Positions 1-7,953 of a stretch of DNA of 64,000 bases are shown here, in pieces. Numbering within the stretch: position 1 is the stretch's first letter; each line of letters opens with the position of its first letter. The notes under the pieces are model-generated. The model was not told the DNA's origin. It did no database searches and saw only the letters and a program-made list of their open reading frames with translations. A program made the position numbers and the translations under genes. The stretch spans positions 1 through 64,000 of the forward strand of contig CAYRNF010000006.1 in the NCBI GenBank assembly GCA_964425695.1, in the 5' to 3' direction. The stretch is from JAKPBU01 sp964425695. GTDB taxonomy: Bacteria; Pseudomonadota; Gammaproteobacteria; Xanthomonadales; Xanthomonadaceae.

Positions 1-382
1 GTCAGCCCGTCGCGGCGCGGTCCGGCGGCCGCGTCGTCACCGTCGTGGACGGCCACATCGACTGGTCGCTGCGGCACCTCCCCGCGCCGCGGCGCGTTGC
101 GCGAGCAAAGCGGCCGTCAGCCCGTCGCGGCGCGGTCCGGCGGCCGCGTCGTCACCGTCGTGGACGGNNNNNNNNNNNNNNNNNNNNNNNNNNNNNNNNN
201 NNNNNNNNNNNNNNNNNNNNNNNNNNNNNNNNNNNNNNNNNNNNNNNNNNNNNNNNNNNNNNNNNNNCCATATCGACTGGTAGCTGAAGCACCTCCCCGT
301 GCCGCGGCACGTTGCGCGAGCAAAGCAGCCGTCAGCCGATCCCGGCGCGATCGGGTGGCTGCATCGCCAGCGTCGTGCCTGG
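1..382. repeat. 115-bp tandem repeat array interrupted by assembly gap
   Basis: The unit beginning gtcagcccgtcgcggcg at base 1 recurs at 116 and, diverged, at 331. The first 52 bases of copy 2 (116-167) match copy 1 exactly. The 63 bases after the N run (268-330) match bases 53-115 of the unit with about 7 differences, and 331-382 is a more decayed start of a further unit. The period of 115 is not a multiple of three and no reading frame persists through the copies, so this looks non-coding. Function unknown. Confidence 0.85.
168..267. other. Run of 100 N (assembly gap)
   Basis: Exactly 100 undetermined bases, the conventional size for a scaffold gap of unknown length. The flanks are in phase with the 115-bp repeat: unit base 52 before the gap, unit base 53 after it. 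The true missing sequence is therefore probably zero or a whole number of repeat units. Any open frame crossing it is an artefact. Confidence 0.95.
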
Positions 383-424
383 TCGCGTCGAATCGAACCT
401 TCGCCTACGCGAAGCCGGCATCCC

Positions 425-450
425 AAAAAAAACGGGGCGCAAGCGCCCCG
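425..450 (-). terminator. Rho-independent terminator of the glycine-zipper gene
   Basis: Perfect 8-bp stem cggggcgc/gcgccccg with an AA loop at 433-450, flanked by eight A on the + strand (425-432). Read on the minus strand this is a hairpin followed by eight T, 17 bases past the stop codon of the minus-strand gene ending at 467. Confidence 0.9.
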
Positions 451-466
451 TTCAAATCGCCCTCCC

Positions 467-1210
467 TTACTCGGGCCTGACATCCACCAGTACGCGGATG
501 CGATCCCCCGGGTGGTAGCGCGTGCGCGCGGTGTACTCGCGGCCGCCGTACTCGTAGGTCACGTCGTAGGCGTTGGCCCCGGCGCCGCCGGTGCCGTAGG
601 TGTCGTAATAGCGATCGTCGGGGACCGGATCGCAGACGGTGACCGTGCCGCTGCGCGGGGATCGGTTGCGTACGGAATTCTCGTAGACCTTCTGCCCGGC
701 GATACCGCCCACCATCGAACCGATGGCCGAGGTGGCATAGCGCGCCGAACCGCCACCCACCTGGCTGCCGATCGCCGCGCCGACGATTCCGCCCAGCACC
801 GTCGCCACCGTGCGCCCGGTGCTGCTGCCGCCGTAGCCGTTGCCGTAGATATCGCCGGCATCGCGATAACCGCCGTCGCGCCCGTAGTAGCCGTCGTTGC
901 GGTAGCCGCCATCGTTGCGGTAATAGTCGTCGCGTCCGGCGTAGGTATCGCTGCGCTGGTAGCACCGCTGCGAGGAAGCCGGATAGCCGCGATAACCGCC
1001 GTCCATCACCGGACGCACGCTGAGCACGCGCGCGTACGCATACGTGGGCTGCGTGCCGTAGCTGCGGCTGTCGTACGGCTCCGCGCCATAGCGGCCGTCC
1101 TGGTAGCGGCCGGTGTCGAAGTACGTCTGGGCCGATGCCGTGCCTGCCGAAACCGCCAGCCCCAGCGCCAGGATCGAGGTGGCCACGCCGCGAATTGGCA
1201 TGCGCTTCAT
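467..1210 (-). CDS. Glycine-zipper 2TM-type envelope protein, secreted
   Basis: Predicted 247-residue exported protein. Residues 1-27 form a Sec signal peptide ending ASA. Residues 85-128 are a low-complexity stretch rich in Tyr, Gly, Asp and Arg with repeated GGYRND-like units. Residues 135-173 are a glycine zipper (VLGGIVGAAIGSQVGGG, then IGSMVGGIAG) like the 2TM domain of Rickettsia 17-kDa antigen-type proteins. A folded C-terminal part (GGREYTARTRYHPGDRIRVLVDV) follows. The start at 1210 has GGAG nine bases upstream; longer starts would bury the signal peptide. There is no lipobox cysteine, so it is probably periplasmic or outer-membrane associated rather than a lipoprotein. Molecular function unknown. 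Confidence 0.8.
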   Translation of the reverse strand: MKRMPIRGVATSILALGLAVSAGTASAQTYFDTGRYQDGRYGAEPYDSRSYGTQPTYAYARVLSVRPVMDGGYRGYPASSQRCYQRSDTYAGRDDYYRNDGGYRNDGYYGRDGGYRDAGDIYGNGYGGSSTGRTVATVLGGIVGAAIGSQVGGGSARYATSAIGSMVGGIAGQKVYENSVRNRSPRSGTVTVCDPVPDDRYYDTYGTGGAGANAYDVTYEYGGREYTARTRYHPGDRIRVLVDVRPE

Positions 1211-1331
1211 CGTTGTCTGCTCCGTCGCCGGCGGAAATCGCGGCGCCAGGGCATGGTCCGGGCCGCGCAGTAAAGGCGTGCTGAATCGAAACCGCTTCCA
1301 CTGCACCGGCACAGCACGTTTGACGCGACGT

Positions 1332-2024
1332 TCACCTGGCCGACAGCCACGCCAGCACGCGCGACGCGAGCGGGGCGGCTTCCGCGCCCAGGAGCGGGTC
1401 GACATGGCTGCTGCGGTCCAGCCGCATCAGGTCGGCCTGCCAGGCCTGTGCCCAGGCCTCGGTGGCGGCAGCGGGCACGTCGTCATCGCACAGCGAGGCG
1501 ATGCACAGCACGGGGCAGGCGGGCCGCGCCACGTGGATCCCGGCGTGCGCTTCGCGCAACGCCGCGCCGCTCTCGTCGCGCCAGCGGCGGAAGGCGAACA
1601 CGGCGGTGGCCGTATCCGCACCCGGCAGCGCGGCGCGCGTCGATTCCAGCCGCGCTTGCCGCCGCCACGGCACGACCGCAGGGCGTTCGCGCGCGCGCAG
1701 CGCGCCATGCCAGGGTGCCGCCGGCACCGGGTTCACCAGCACCAGCGCTGCGGGGTGCCGTGCCAGCTGCGCCGCCAGCAGGCCACCCAGGCTGGCGCCG
1801 ATCAGCACGCACGGCGGCGGCAACCGATCCAGCTCGGCGGCCGCCTGGTCTAGGTAGTCCTTCAGCCGCGTGGCGGCGACGCCTGCCGGTGCGGGCCGGA
1901 GGTCCGGCGCAACGACCTGCAGCCCGCCGGCCTCCAGCACGCCGCGCCACACGTTCCATTCCCAGCCTCCGCCGCCGGCGCCATGCAGCAGCAGCGCCGA
2001 ACGCAGCCCGGCGGCGCCCGTCAT
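1332..2024 (-). CDS. Alpha/beta hydrolase
   Basis: A 230-residue alpha/beta-hydrolase fold protein. Visible elements are the oxyanion strand-turn LLLHGAGGGGWEW (11-23), the nucleophile elbow GASLGG with Ser78, an acid near DDD 180-182, and the catalytic His207 in SSHVDPL. There is no signal peptide, so it is cytoplasmic. It starts four bases after the osmC stop, so the two are surely co-transcribed, which suggests a role in detoxification or stress. Substrate cannot be told from sequence; esterase and lipase-like activities are both possible. Confidence 0.8.
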   Translation of the reverse strand: MTGAAGLRSALLLHGAGGGGWEWNVWRGVLEAGGLQVVAPDLRPAPAGVAATRLKDYLDQAAAELDRLPPPCVLIGASLGGLLAAQLARHPAALVLVNPVPAAPWHGALRARERPAVVPWRRQARLESTRAALPGADTATAVFAFRRWRDESGAALREAHAGIHVARPACPVLCIASLCDDDVPAAATEAWAQAWQADLMRLDRSSHVDPLLGAEAAPLASRVLAWLSAR

Positions 2025-2027
2025 GCG

Positions 2028-2465
2028 CTACGCCGCTTCCAGGTCCGCCTGCAGGGTGATCGGCACCGCGCTGAGCGCCTTGGACACCGGGCAATTCACC
2101 TTGGCGTCGTCGGCCAGCGCACGGAACTGCGCCGCTTCGATACCCGGCACCGTAGCGCGGGTGACCAGGCGGATCGCGCTGAGCGTGGGCCCACCTTCCA
2201 TGGATAGGTCCACGTCGGCGCGCGTGTCGATGGTCGTGGGCGGGAAACCGGCTTCGGTCAGCCGCGCCGACAGGGCCATGGTGAAGCAGCCGGCATGCGC
2301 GGCGGCGATGAGCTCTTCCGGGTTGGTGCCCTTGGTGTCGCCGAAGCGGCTGTTGAAGCCGTAAGGCGTGTCGGCGAGCAGCCCGCTCTGCGGCGTGCCG
2401 AGTTTGCCCTTGCCGGACTTGAGGTCGCCTTCCCAATGCGCGGTGGCGTGGCGGGAAATGCCCAT
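2028..2465 (-). CDS. osmC: OsmC family peroxiredoxin
   Basis: 145 residues, the usual size for OsmC. Members reduce organic hydroperoxides through a cysteine pair; here Cys60 (in AAAHAGCFTMAL) and Cys125 (in VNCPVSKAL) sit where the peroxidatic and resolving residues belong. The N-terminal part (TAHWEGDLKSGKG, then FNSRFGDTKGTNPEELIAAAHAGC) is typical of the osmotically inducible OsmC branch rather than Ohr. The start at 2465 has AGGAG nine bases upstream. It is the first gene of an operon with the alpha/beta hydrolase and is divergent from the EF-G-like gene. Confidence 0.93.
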   Translation of the reverse strand: MGISRHATAHWEGDLKSGKGKLGTPQSGLLADTPYGFNSRFGDTKGTNPEELIAAAHAGCFTMALSARLTEAGFPPTTIDTRADVDLSMEGGPTLSAIRLVTRATVPGIEAAQFRALADDAKVNCPVSKALSAVPITLQADLEAA

Positions 2466-2707
2466 GTGCGGTGACTCCTGTTGGGGGAAACGGGACCGCC
2501 AGCGTAGGCACCGCTGCGTTACCGGCGCGTACACCGGCACGCGTTTGTTGCGCCGCAACGCGATTCCCGCCCCGCACTCGCATAAGGTGGATGCCCGCCA
2601 TGACCGCCCGCCGAGCGCCCGCTCGGACGGCTGCGCTCCTTCCGCTGCGGACAGCCATGACGGCCACGCTCCTTCGGAGCATCACCCTCACAGGGAGATC
2701 CGGCCTC

Positions 2708-4771
2708 ATGCCCTACTCGACACAGCAGATCCGCAACGTGGCCCTGGCAGGCCACCCCGGCGCCGGCAAAACAACGTTGTACGAAGCCCTGCTGCATGCC
2801 GGCGGCGCGATCCAGACGGCAGGCACGGTCGAACGCGGCAGCACCGTGTCCGATTTCGATCCACTGGAAAAGGAACGCGGCCATTCGCTGGACGCCGCGA
2901 TCGCCAGCATCGACCACGCGGGCGTGCACCTTAACCTGATCGACACGCCCGGCTATCCGGACTTCCGCGGCCCTGCGCTGTCGGCGCTGGCGGCGGTGGA
3001 AACCGTGGCGGTGGTGGTGGATGCCGACACCGGCGTGCAGTACGGCACGCGACGCATGATGGAACGCGCGCGCGATCGCGGGCTGTGCCGCGTCGTCGTG
3101 GTCAACAAGATCGACCACGAAGGCGCCGACCCGGCGCGCGTGCTGCAGGAACTGCGCGACGAGTTCGGTCCGGAAGTGCTTCCGCTCAATCTCCCCGCCA
3201 ACGGCGGCAAGGCCGTGGTGGATTGCTTCGGCACCGCGGCCGGCGGCGCGTCCGCCGGGAACAGCGACCTGGGTCCGGTGGCCGACTGGCACCAGAAGAT
3301 CATCGACCAGGTGGTGGAGATCAACGAGACGGTGATGGACCGTTACCTGGACCTGGGCGAGGAAGGCCTGTCCGGGCAGGAACTGCACGATGCGTTCGAG
3401 CAGTGCCTGCGCGAGGGCCACCTGGTGCCGGTGTGCTTCACCTCGGCGCGCAGCGGCGTGGGGATCCGCGAACTGCTCGACGTCGCCGAACGGCTGTTTC
3501 CCCATCCGGGCGAAGCCAATCCGCCACCGTTCGTCAAGGGCAGCGGCGAAGACGCGCAGCCGGTGGATGCGCGCCCGGATCCGGCTGCGCACGTCATCGC
3601 CGACGTGTTCAAGATCGTCAACGATCCCTTCGTGGGCAAGCTCGGCGTGTTCCGCGTGTACCAGGGCACGGTGAGGAAGGACACGCAGCTGTTCGTGGAC
3701 GACGGCAAGAAGCCGTTCAAGGTGGCGCACCTGTTCAAGCTCAAGGGCAAGGAACACGTGGAAGTGGCGCAGGCGATCCCGGGCGACATCGCCGCGGTGG
3801 CCAAGGTGGACGACCTGCACTTCGACGCGGTCCTGCACGACAGCCACGACGAGGATCAGATCCACCTGGCGCCCGTGCCGTTCCCGAAGCCGATGTTCGG
3901 CCTGGCGGTGGAAGCGGCCAGCAAGGGCCAGGAACAGAAGCTCGCCACCGCCCTGCACAAGCTGTCGGAGGAAGACCCGTGCTTCGCGGTGGAGCACCTG
4001 GCGGAAACCAACGAAACGGTGATCCACGGCCTGTCCGACCTGCACCTGCGCGTGGTCCTGCAGCGGCTCAGGGACAGGCACGGCGTGGACGTCTCCACCC
4101 ATCCGCCGCGCATCGCCTACCGCGAAACGGTCGGCGCCAGGTCGGAAGGCCACCACCGCCACAAGAAGCAGACCGGCGGCGCGGGCCAGTTCGGCGAAGT
4201 GTTCCTGCGTATCGAGCCCCTGCCGCGCGGCGGCGGGTTCGAGTTCGTGGACGAGGTCAAGGGCGGCACGATTCCCGGCCAGTTCCTGCCCGCCGTCGAG
4301 AAAGGCGTGCGCCAGGCGCTGTCGTCCGGCGCGGTGGCGGGCTATCCCATGCAGGACGTGCGCGTGATCGTGTACGACGGCAAGCACCATCCGGTGGACA
4401 GCAAGGAAGTGGCGTTCGTGGCGGCCGGCAAGAAGGCCTTCCTCGATGCGGTTTCGCGTGCGGACCCGCAGGTGCTGGAACCGATCGTGGACTTGGAGGT
4501 GAGCGCGCCCGAGCAGCACATGGGCGACATCAGCGGCGGCCTTGCCGGCAAGCGCGCGCGCATCAACGGCACCGATGCGGCGCGCGGCGGCGAGATCGTG
4601 GTCAAGGCGCAGGTTCCCCTGTCCGAGCTGGAAGGTTACGCGGCGGAGCTGAAATCCGTCACCGCCGGGCGCGGTCGCTACTCGATGGACTTCAGCCATT
4701 ACGAACCGGTGCCTGCGCAGGTGCAGGCGCGGCTCGTGGCCGCCTTCAAGCCGCGCCACGAGGAGGATTGA
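2708..4771 (+). CDS. fusA2: Elongation factor G-like translational GTPase
   Basis: 687 residues, EF-G length, with all EF-G domains. G1 is GHPGAGKT (15-22), G3 is DTPG (79-82) and G4 is NKID (133-136). Domain IV/V signatures near the C-terminus include GGAGQFGEV and MGDISGGLAGKRARI. It differs from canonical EF-G in switch I, where ERGITI is replaced by ERGHSL (56-61). It also stands alone, without rpsL, rpsG or tuf beside it. This suggests an EF-G paralogue (EF-G2-like) rather than the housekeeping factor, perhaps for a special translation state; the role is inferred. The start has AGGGAG upstream and follows a 242-bp region divergent from osmC. Confidence 0.85.
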   Translation: MPYSTQQIRNVALAGHPGAGKTTLYEALLHAGGAIQTAGTVERGSTVSDFDPLEKERGHSLDAAIASIDHAGVHLNLIDTPGYPDFRGPALSALAAVETVAVVVDADTGVQYGTRRMMERARDRGLCRVVVVNKIDHEGADPARVLQELRDEFGPEVLPLNLPANGGKAVVDCFGTAAGGASAGNSDLGPVADWHQKIIDQVVEINETVMDRYLDLGEEGLSGQELHDAFEQCLREGHLVPVCFTSARSGVGIRELLDVAERLFPHPGEANPPPFVKGSGEDAQPVDARPDPAAHVIADVFKIVNDPFVGKLGVFRVYQGTVRKDTQLFVDDGKKPFKVAHLFKLKGKEHVEVAQAIPGDIAAVAKVDDLHFDAVLHDSHDEDQIHLAPVPFPKPMFGLAVEAASKGQEQKLATALHKLSEEDPCFAVEHLAETNETVIHGLSDLHLRVVLQRLRDRHGVDVSTHPPRIAYRETVGARSEGHHRHKKQTGGAGQFGEVFLRIEPLPRGGGFEFVDEVKGGTIPGQFLPAVEKGVRQALSSGAVAGYPMQDVRVIVYDGKHHPVDSKEVAFVAAGKKAFLDAVSRADPQVLEPIVDLEVSAPEQHMGDISGGLAGKRARINGTDAARGGEIVVKAQVPLSELEGYAAELKSVTAGRGRYSMDFSHYEPVPAQVQARLVAAFKPRHEED

Positions 4772-4858
4772 ACCGGCGCCGACCGGACGCCGCGCGGCAC
4801 GGCTTCGCCGCCCGGCGGAAAGACCGGGAAAAATGCCGGAAATCCCGGCAAAAAGGAC

Positions 4859-4887
4859 TTGGCGCGCGGGTTTTCTTGCAATACATT
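4859..4887 (+). promoter_or_regulatory. Putative sigma-70 promoter of the HU gene
   Basis: TTGGCG (4859-4864) and TACATT (4882-4887) are separated by 17 bases; each matches the consensus at four of six positions. The ATG of the HU gene lies 73 bases downstream of the -10. Confidence 0.45.
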
Positions 4888-4960
4888 GCGCGTGCCGGCT
4901 CCAACGGCCCACTCGAACAACCCACAAAAACAGTCTTTTCGACGAGGGAATCACACGCAC

Positions 4961-5335
4961 ATGGCAAAGAAGAAAGTCGCTGCCAAGAAGAAGGTCGCCG
5001 CCGCCAAGCCGGCCGCCCCCAAGCCCATCAAGGAAGCCCTGAGCAAGTCGGGCCTGGTGGCCCACATTTCCGCCGCCACCGACGTGGCTGCCAAGGACGT
5101 GCGTGCCGTGATGGCCGCGCTGGAAGGCGCGATCCACGCTTCGCTCAGCAAGAAGGGCGCCGGTGCGTTCACTCTGCCGGGCGTCGCCAAGTTCTCCGCG
5201 GTCAGCGTGCCGGCCAAGCCGAAGCGCAAGGGCATCAACCCGTTCACCAAGGAAGAGCAGTGGTTCGCCGCCAAGCCGGCTTCGGTCAAGGTGAAGGTGC
5301 GTCCGCTCAAGAAGCTCAAGGATTCCGCAGCCTGA
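4961..5335 (+). CDS. HU-family DNA-binding protein with basic Lys/Ala tail
   Basis: 124 residues. Residues 1-21 are a lysine/alanine/proline-rich tail (MAKKKVAAKKKVAAAKP) resembling histone H1-type tails. The rest is an HU/IHF-like domain, with GAGAFTLPGVAKF in place of the usual GFGTF strand and a diverged DNA-binding arm containing KRKGINPFTKEEQ. It probably compacts or bends nucleoid DNA; the tail should add non-specific DNA affinity. The start is set by an AGGGA element and by the tail itself. It is monocistronic, with its own promoter and a strong terminator at 5390-5425. The lysine tail is also a plausible target for lysine modification, which is an inference. Confidence 0.85.
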   Translation: MAKKKVAAKKKVAAAKPAAPKPIKEALSKSGLVAHISAATDVAAKDVRAVMAALEGAIHASLSKKGAGAFTLPGVAKFSAVSVPAKPKRKGINPFTKEEQWFAAKPASVKVKVRPLKKLKDSAA

Positions 5336-5389
5336 TCGCGGGATGAGGCCGCGTGGCGCAGCAGCGCACGCGGCGGCCAGGACAGCGCA

Positions 5390-5425
5390 GGGGCCGGGTT
5401 CGCCAGAACCCGGCCCCTGTTTTTT
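5390..5425 (+). terminator. Rho-independent terminator after the HU gene
   Basis: An 11-bp stem, ggggccgggtt/aacccggcccc (5390-5400 and 5407-5417), with a six-base loop, is followed by tgtttttt. It lies 55 bases past the HU stop codon. Confidence 0.9.
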
Positions 5426-5503
5426 GCGCGCACGCGCAGCGCACGCCTTGAACGCGGCTGGCCGCGGCCGCATCGTTCCGGTTCGGCCCATCGGAGCGCA
5501 CGC

Positions 5504-6241
5504 ATGAAGACCCAAGGGTTTCTGGACCAGTTGCTCAAGACCGCACAGCAGCAGATCGGCGGCGGCGGCCTGGACGGGCTGCTCGGCGGCACCGGTGGCG
5601 GGCCGCTGGCGCGGCAGGACACGCGCGCGCCCGCACCCACCGGTAGCGACGGGCGTGGCTGGCTCAATGCGGACTTCGGCAAGGGTGCGCTGGCCGGCGG
5701 CGCGCTCGGTCTGCTGTTGGGCAACAAGAAGGCGCGCAAGTACGGCAAGAAGGTGGCGCTGTACGGCGGCGTGGCCGCGGTGGGCGTGCTGGCCTACCGC
5801 GCGTACGGCGACTGGAAGCGGCAGCAGGGCGGCTTCGCCGCGGGCGCCGAACCGCAAACCATCGACCGCCTGCCGCCACCGCAGGCCGAGCTGCATGCGC
5901 AGGCGATCCTGAAGGCGCTGGTGGCCGCGGCCAAGGCCGATGGCCACATCGACGCGCGCGAGCGCGAGGTGATCGAAGGCGAATTCCGCCGCATCGACGC
6001 GGATGCCTCGCTGCAGCAGTGGCTGCACGAGGAACTCGAACGCCCGCTGGATCCGGCGGAAGTCGCGCGGGCGTCGCAGTCGCCGGAGATGGCGTCGGAG
6101 ATGTACCTGGCCAGCCTGCTCGCCGCGGACGAACAGAGTTTCATGGAGCGCGCCTACCTGGACGAACTGGCGCGGCAGCTCAAGCTGGACGACGCGCTGA
6201 AGCAGCGACTCGAGGACGAAGTGCGCCAGGCGGCCGGATGA
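5504..6241 (+). CDS. DUF533/YebE-like inner-membrane protein with TerB-like domain
   Basis: 245 residues. After a Gly/Pro-rich N-terminal part (residues 18-58), residues about 60-100 hold one or two short hydrophobic segments (GALAGGALGLLLG, then VALYGGVAAVGVLAY). The remainder is an all-helical domain (ILKALVAAAKADGHIDAREREVI) of the TerB/tellurite-resistance fold, whose acidic DGHID motif is the typical signature. This architecture is that of DUF533 proteins such as E. coli YebE, whose function is not known. The start is the first ATG after the HU terminator. The M23 peptidase gene follows 37 bases later. Confidence 0.82.
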   Translation: MKTQGFLDQLLKTAQQQIGGGGLDGLLGGTGGGPLARQDTRAPAPTGSDGRGWLNADFGKGALAGGALGLLLGNKKARKYGKKVALYGGVAAVGVLAYRAYGDWKRQQGGFAAGAEPQTIDRLPPPQAELHAQAILKALVAAAKADGHIDAREREVIEGEFRRIDADASLQQWLHEELERPLDPAEVARASQSPEMASEMYLASLLAADEQSFMERAYLDELARQLKLDDALKQRLEDEVRQAAG

Positions 6242-6278
6242 CGCCGGCGCCCGACCGGATCCCGAACGGCGCCCGCGC

Positions 6279-6845
6279 TTGAGCGCGTGGGCGCGCATCG
6301 CCGCGTGGCTACTGGTACTGGCCGCGCTGGGGTTTGGCGGGCGATGGCTATGGCACTCGCGCTGGATGGAGGTGCCGCGCACCACGTGGGAGCTCTCGCG
6401 CATGCCGCCGCCGGACGGTGTGGCGATGCCGGTGCAGGGCGTGCAGGCGCGCAGCGTGGCCGACACCTTCGGTGCACCGCGCGGCCGCGACCGGCAACAC
6501 CATGGCGTGGACATCTTCGCCGAGCGCGGCACGCCGGTGCTCAGCAGCACGCGCGGCCTGGTCGCTTCCGTGCGCGAGAGCGGCATCGGCGGGCGCCAGG
6601 TCTGGGTGCTGGGCCCCGCGCACGAGCGCCACTATTACGCACACCTGGAGGACTGGGCGCCTGGCATCGCGGCGGGCAGGATCGTCCAAGCCGGCGACGT
6701 GCTGGGCACCGTGGGCGACAGCGGCAACGCCAAGGGCACGCCGCCGCACCTGCATTACGGCATCTACGGCGCAGCCGGCCCGTACGATCCGCTGCCGCTG
6801 CTGCGCGCAGGACCCACCCGGGCTGCGGCGCTGCCGCCACGGTAG
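6279..6845 (+). CDS. M23 family (LytM-type) metallopeptidase, membrane anchored
   Basis: 188 residues with a TTG start. Residues 5-25 are a single hydrophobic anchor, putting the catalytic domain in the periplasm. The LytM zinc site is complete: His75 and Asp78 (HHGVD), His122 (YAHLE), and His157/His159 in PPHLHYG. Such enzymes cut peptidoglycan cross-links, or activate amidases when inactive; the full set of metal ligands argues for an active endopeptidase. Only the catalytic domain is present, with no LysM or coiled coil, so it is short for the family. A GTG at 6285 in the same frame is an alternative start. Confidence 0.85.
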   Translation: MSAWARIAAWLLVLAALGFGGRWLWHSRWMEVPRTTWELSRMPPPDGVAMPVQGVQARSVADTFGAPRGRDRQHHGVDIFAERGTPVLSSTRGLVASVRESGIGGRQVWVLGPAHERHYYAHLEDWAPGIAAGRIVQAGDVLGTVGDSGNAKGTPPHLHYGIYGAAGPYDPLPLLRAGPTRAAALPPR

Positions 6846-6880
6846 GATGGGCGCTTCCGACGACATCCGGAGTGCGCGCG

Positions 6881-7306
6881 ATGGACAAACGTTTCCTGGT
6901 CTGCGGGCTGGTGGTGTCGGTGGCGGCGATGCTGCTGGACATGCTCATCCACGGCGTGGTGCTGCGCGCGGACTACCAGGCGCTGGTGCCCGGCGGCTTC
7001 GTGCGGGGCGAGGCGGAGGCGCAGGCGTTCCTGCCGTACATGATCGCGGCGCACGTGCTGATCGGCTTCGGCATGACCTGGCTGTACCGGCAGGTGATGA
7101 CCGCGGGCGAGCGTTCGCTGACGCGCGGACTGCGCTTCGGCGCCGCGTTCGCGCTGGCGGCCACCCTTCCCGGCTACCTGATCTACTACGCCGTGCAGCC
7201 GTGGCCCGCGGCGCTGGTGCACAAGCAGATGGCCCTGGGCACGGCCGCCGTGCTGGTGCTGGGAATGCTGCTGGGATACCTGCATCCCAGGCGCGTCGTG
7301 CTCTGA
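6881..7306 (+). CDS. Small four-helix membrane protein, function unknown
   Basis: 141 residues with four predicted transmembrane segments: FLVCGLVVSVAAMLLDML, YMIAAHVLIGFGMTWLY, GAAFALAATLPGYLIYYA and MALGTAAVLVLGMLLGYL. The start is an ATG preceded by a CCGGAG element. There are no catalytic motifs. The helix pattern resembles small DUF-type membrane proteins found in many proteobacteria, but no family could be named with confidence. It sits between a cell-wall hydrolase and two lipoproteins, so an envelope role is plausible. Confidence 0.7.
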   Translation: MDKRFLVCGLVVSVAAMLLDMLIHGVVLRADYQALVPGGFVRGEAEAQAFLPYMIAAHVLIGFGMTWLYRQVMTAGERSLTRGLRFGAAFALAATLPGYLIYYAVQPWPAALVHKQMALGTAAVLVLGMLLGYLHPRRVVL

Positions 7307-7379
7307 GCACCGACCGGCGATAACCGCGCGTTCACCGTGCGCCGGCCACGTTAGCCGCCCCACCCCACCGGACCATCCC

Positions 7380-7943
7380 ATGCGCAAGCCCGGCTCCGTC
7401 TTCTGCCTGCTGGCCGCGACCGTGCTGGTCGCCGCGTGTTCCACGCTGGGTACGGTGGGTGCGCTGCTGGGCGACAGCGTGGCGTTCACCGCGCCGCAGC
7501 TGCAGGGTTATCTGGATCGCCGCTTCCCGCGCGACTACGACAAGCTCGGCGGCCTGGTGCGGTTGAGCGTGCTCAATCCGCGGCTCAGCATCCCGCAGGG
7601 GAGCAACCGCCTGCGGCTGGACTTCGATGTCGGCTTCGGCGCGCTGGGCAACGACAGCCGCCGGCCGGCCGGGCGTTTCGCGGTGGTCAGCGGCCTGCGC
7701 TGGGATCCGCGCACGCGCGGGCTGCACCTGGACGCGCCGGCGCTGGAAAGCGTGGACGTGCCGCAGCTGGGCGGCGCGATGAACGCCACCGGCCGCGACC
7801 TGATCAACCGCTGGCTGGCCGACTACGCGCGCGACGAGCCGGTGTACGAATTCGAACCCGGCCTGTGGCAGCAGATCGCCGCGCGCAGGATCGACGCCAC
7901 CACCATCGAGAACGGCCAGGTCGTGGTGCGGCTTGGCCAGTGA
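7380..7943 (+). CDS. DUF1439 (YceB-like) lipoprotein
   Basis: 187 residues. The signal peptide ends in the lipobox LVAAC with Cys20 as the lipidation site. The mature part (APQLQGYLDRRFPRDYDKLG and later VDVPQLGGAMNATGRDLINRWLADYA) matches the DUF1439/YceB pattern, a lipid-binding-like beta fold in the periplasm. The exact function of the family is not established. It is followed 10 bases later by a second lipoprotein gene, so the two probably form an operon. Confidence 0.8.
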   Translation: MRKPGSVFCLLAATVLVAACSTLGTVGALLGDSVAFTAPQLQGYLDRRFPRDYDKLGGLVRLSVLNPRLSIPQGSNRLRLDFDVGFGALGNDSRRPAGRFAVVSGLRWDPRTRGLHLDAPALESVDVPQLGGAMNATGRDLINRWLADYARDEPVYEFEPGLWQQIAARRIDATTIENGQVVVRLGQ

Positions 7944-7953
7944 GGAACCTGCC

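Noticed and set aside
1..382. Possible CRISPR array
   Set aside because: The repeat is 115 bp long with no unique spacers between copies, and no cas genes are present.
4834..4850. Hairpin after the EF-G-like gene as terminator
   Set aside because: The stem tgccgg/ccggca is followed by A, not T, on the plus strand. It would look like a terminator only on the minus strand, where there is no gene to end.
2519..6586. Very long open frame on the minus strand
   Set aside because: It lies opposite the EF-G-like, HU and DUF533 genes, which have clear families, and its translation is arginine/histidine/alanine-rich without motifs. Long antisense frames are expected at this GC content.
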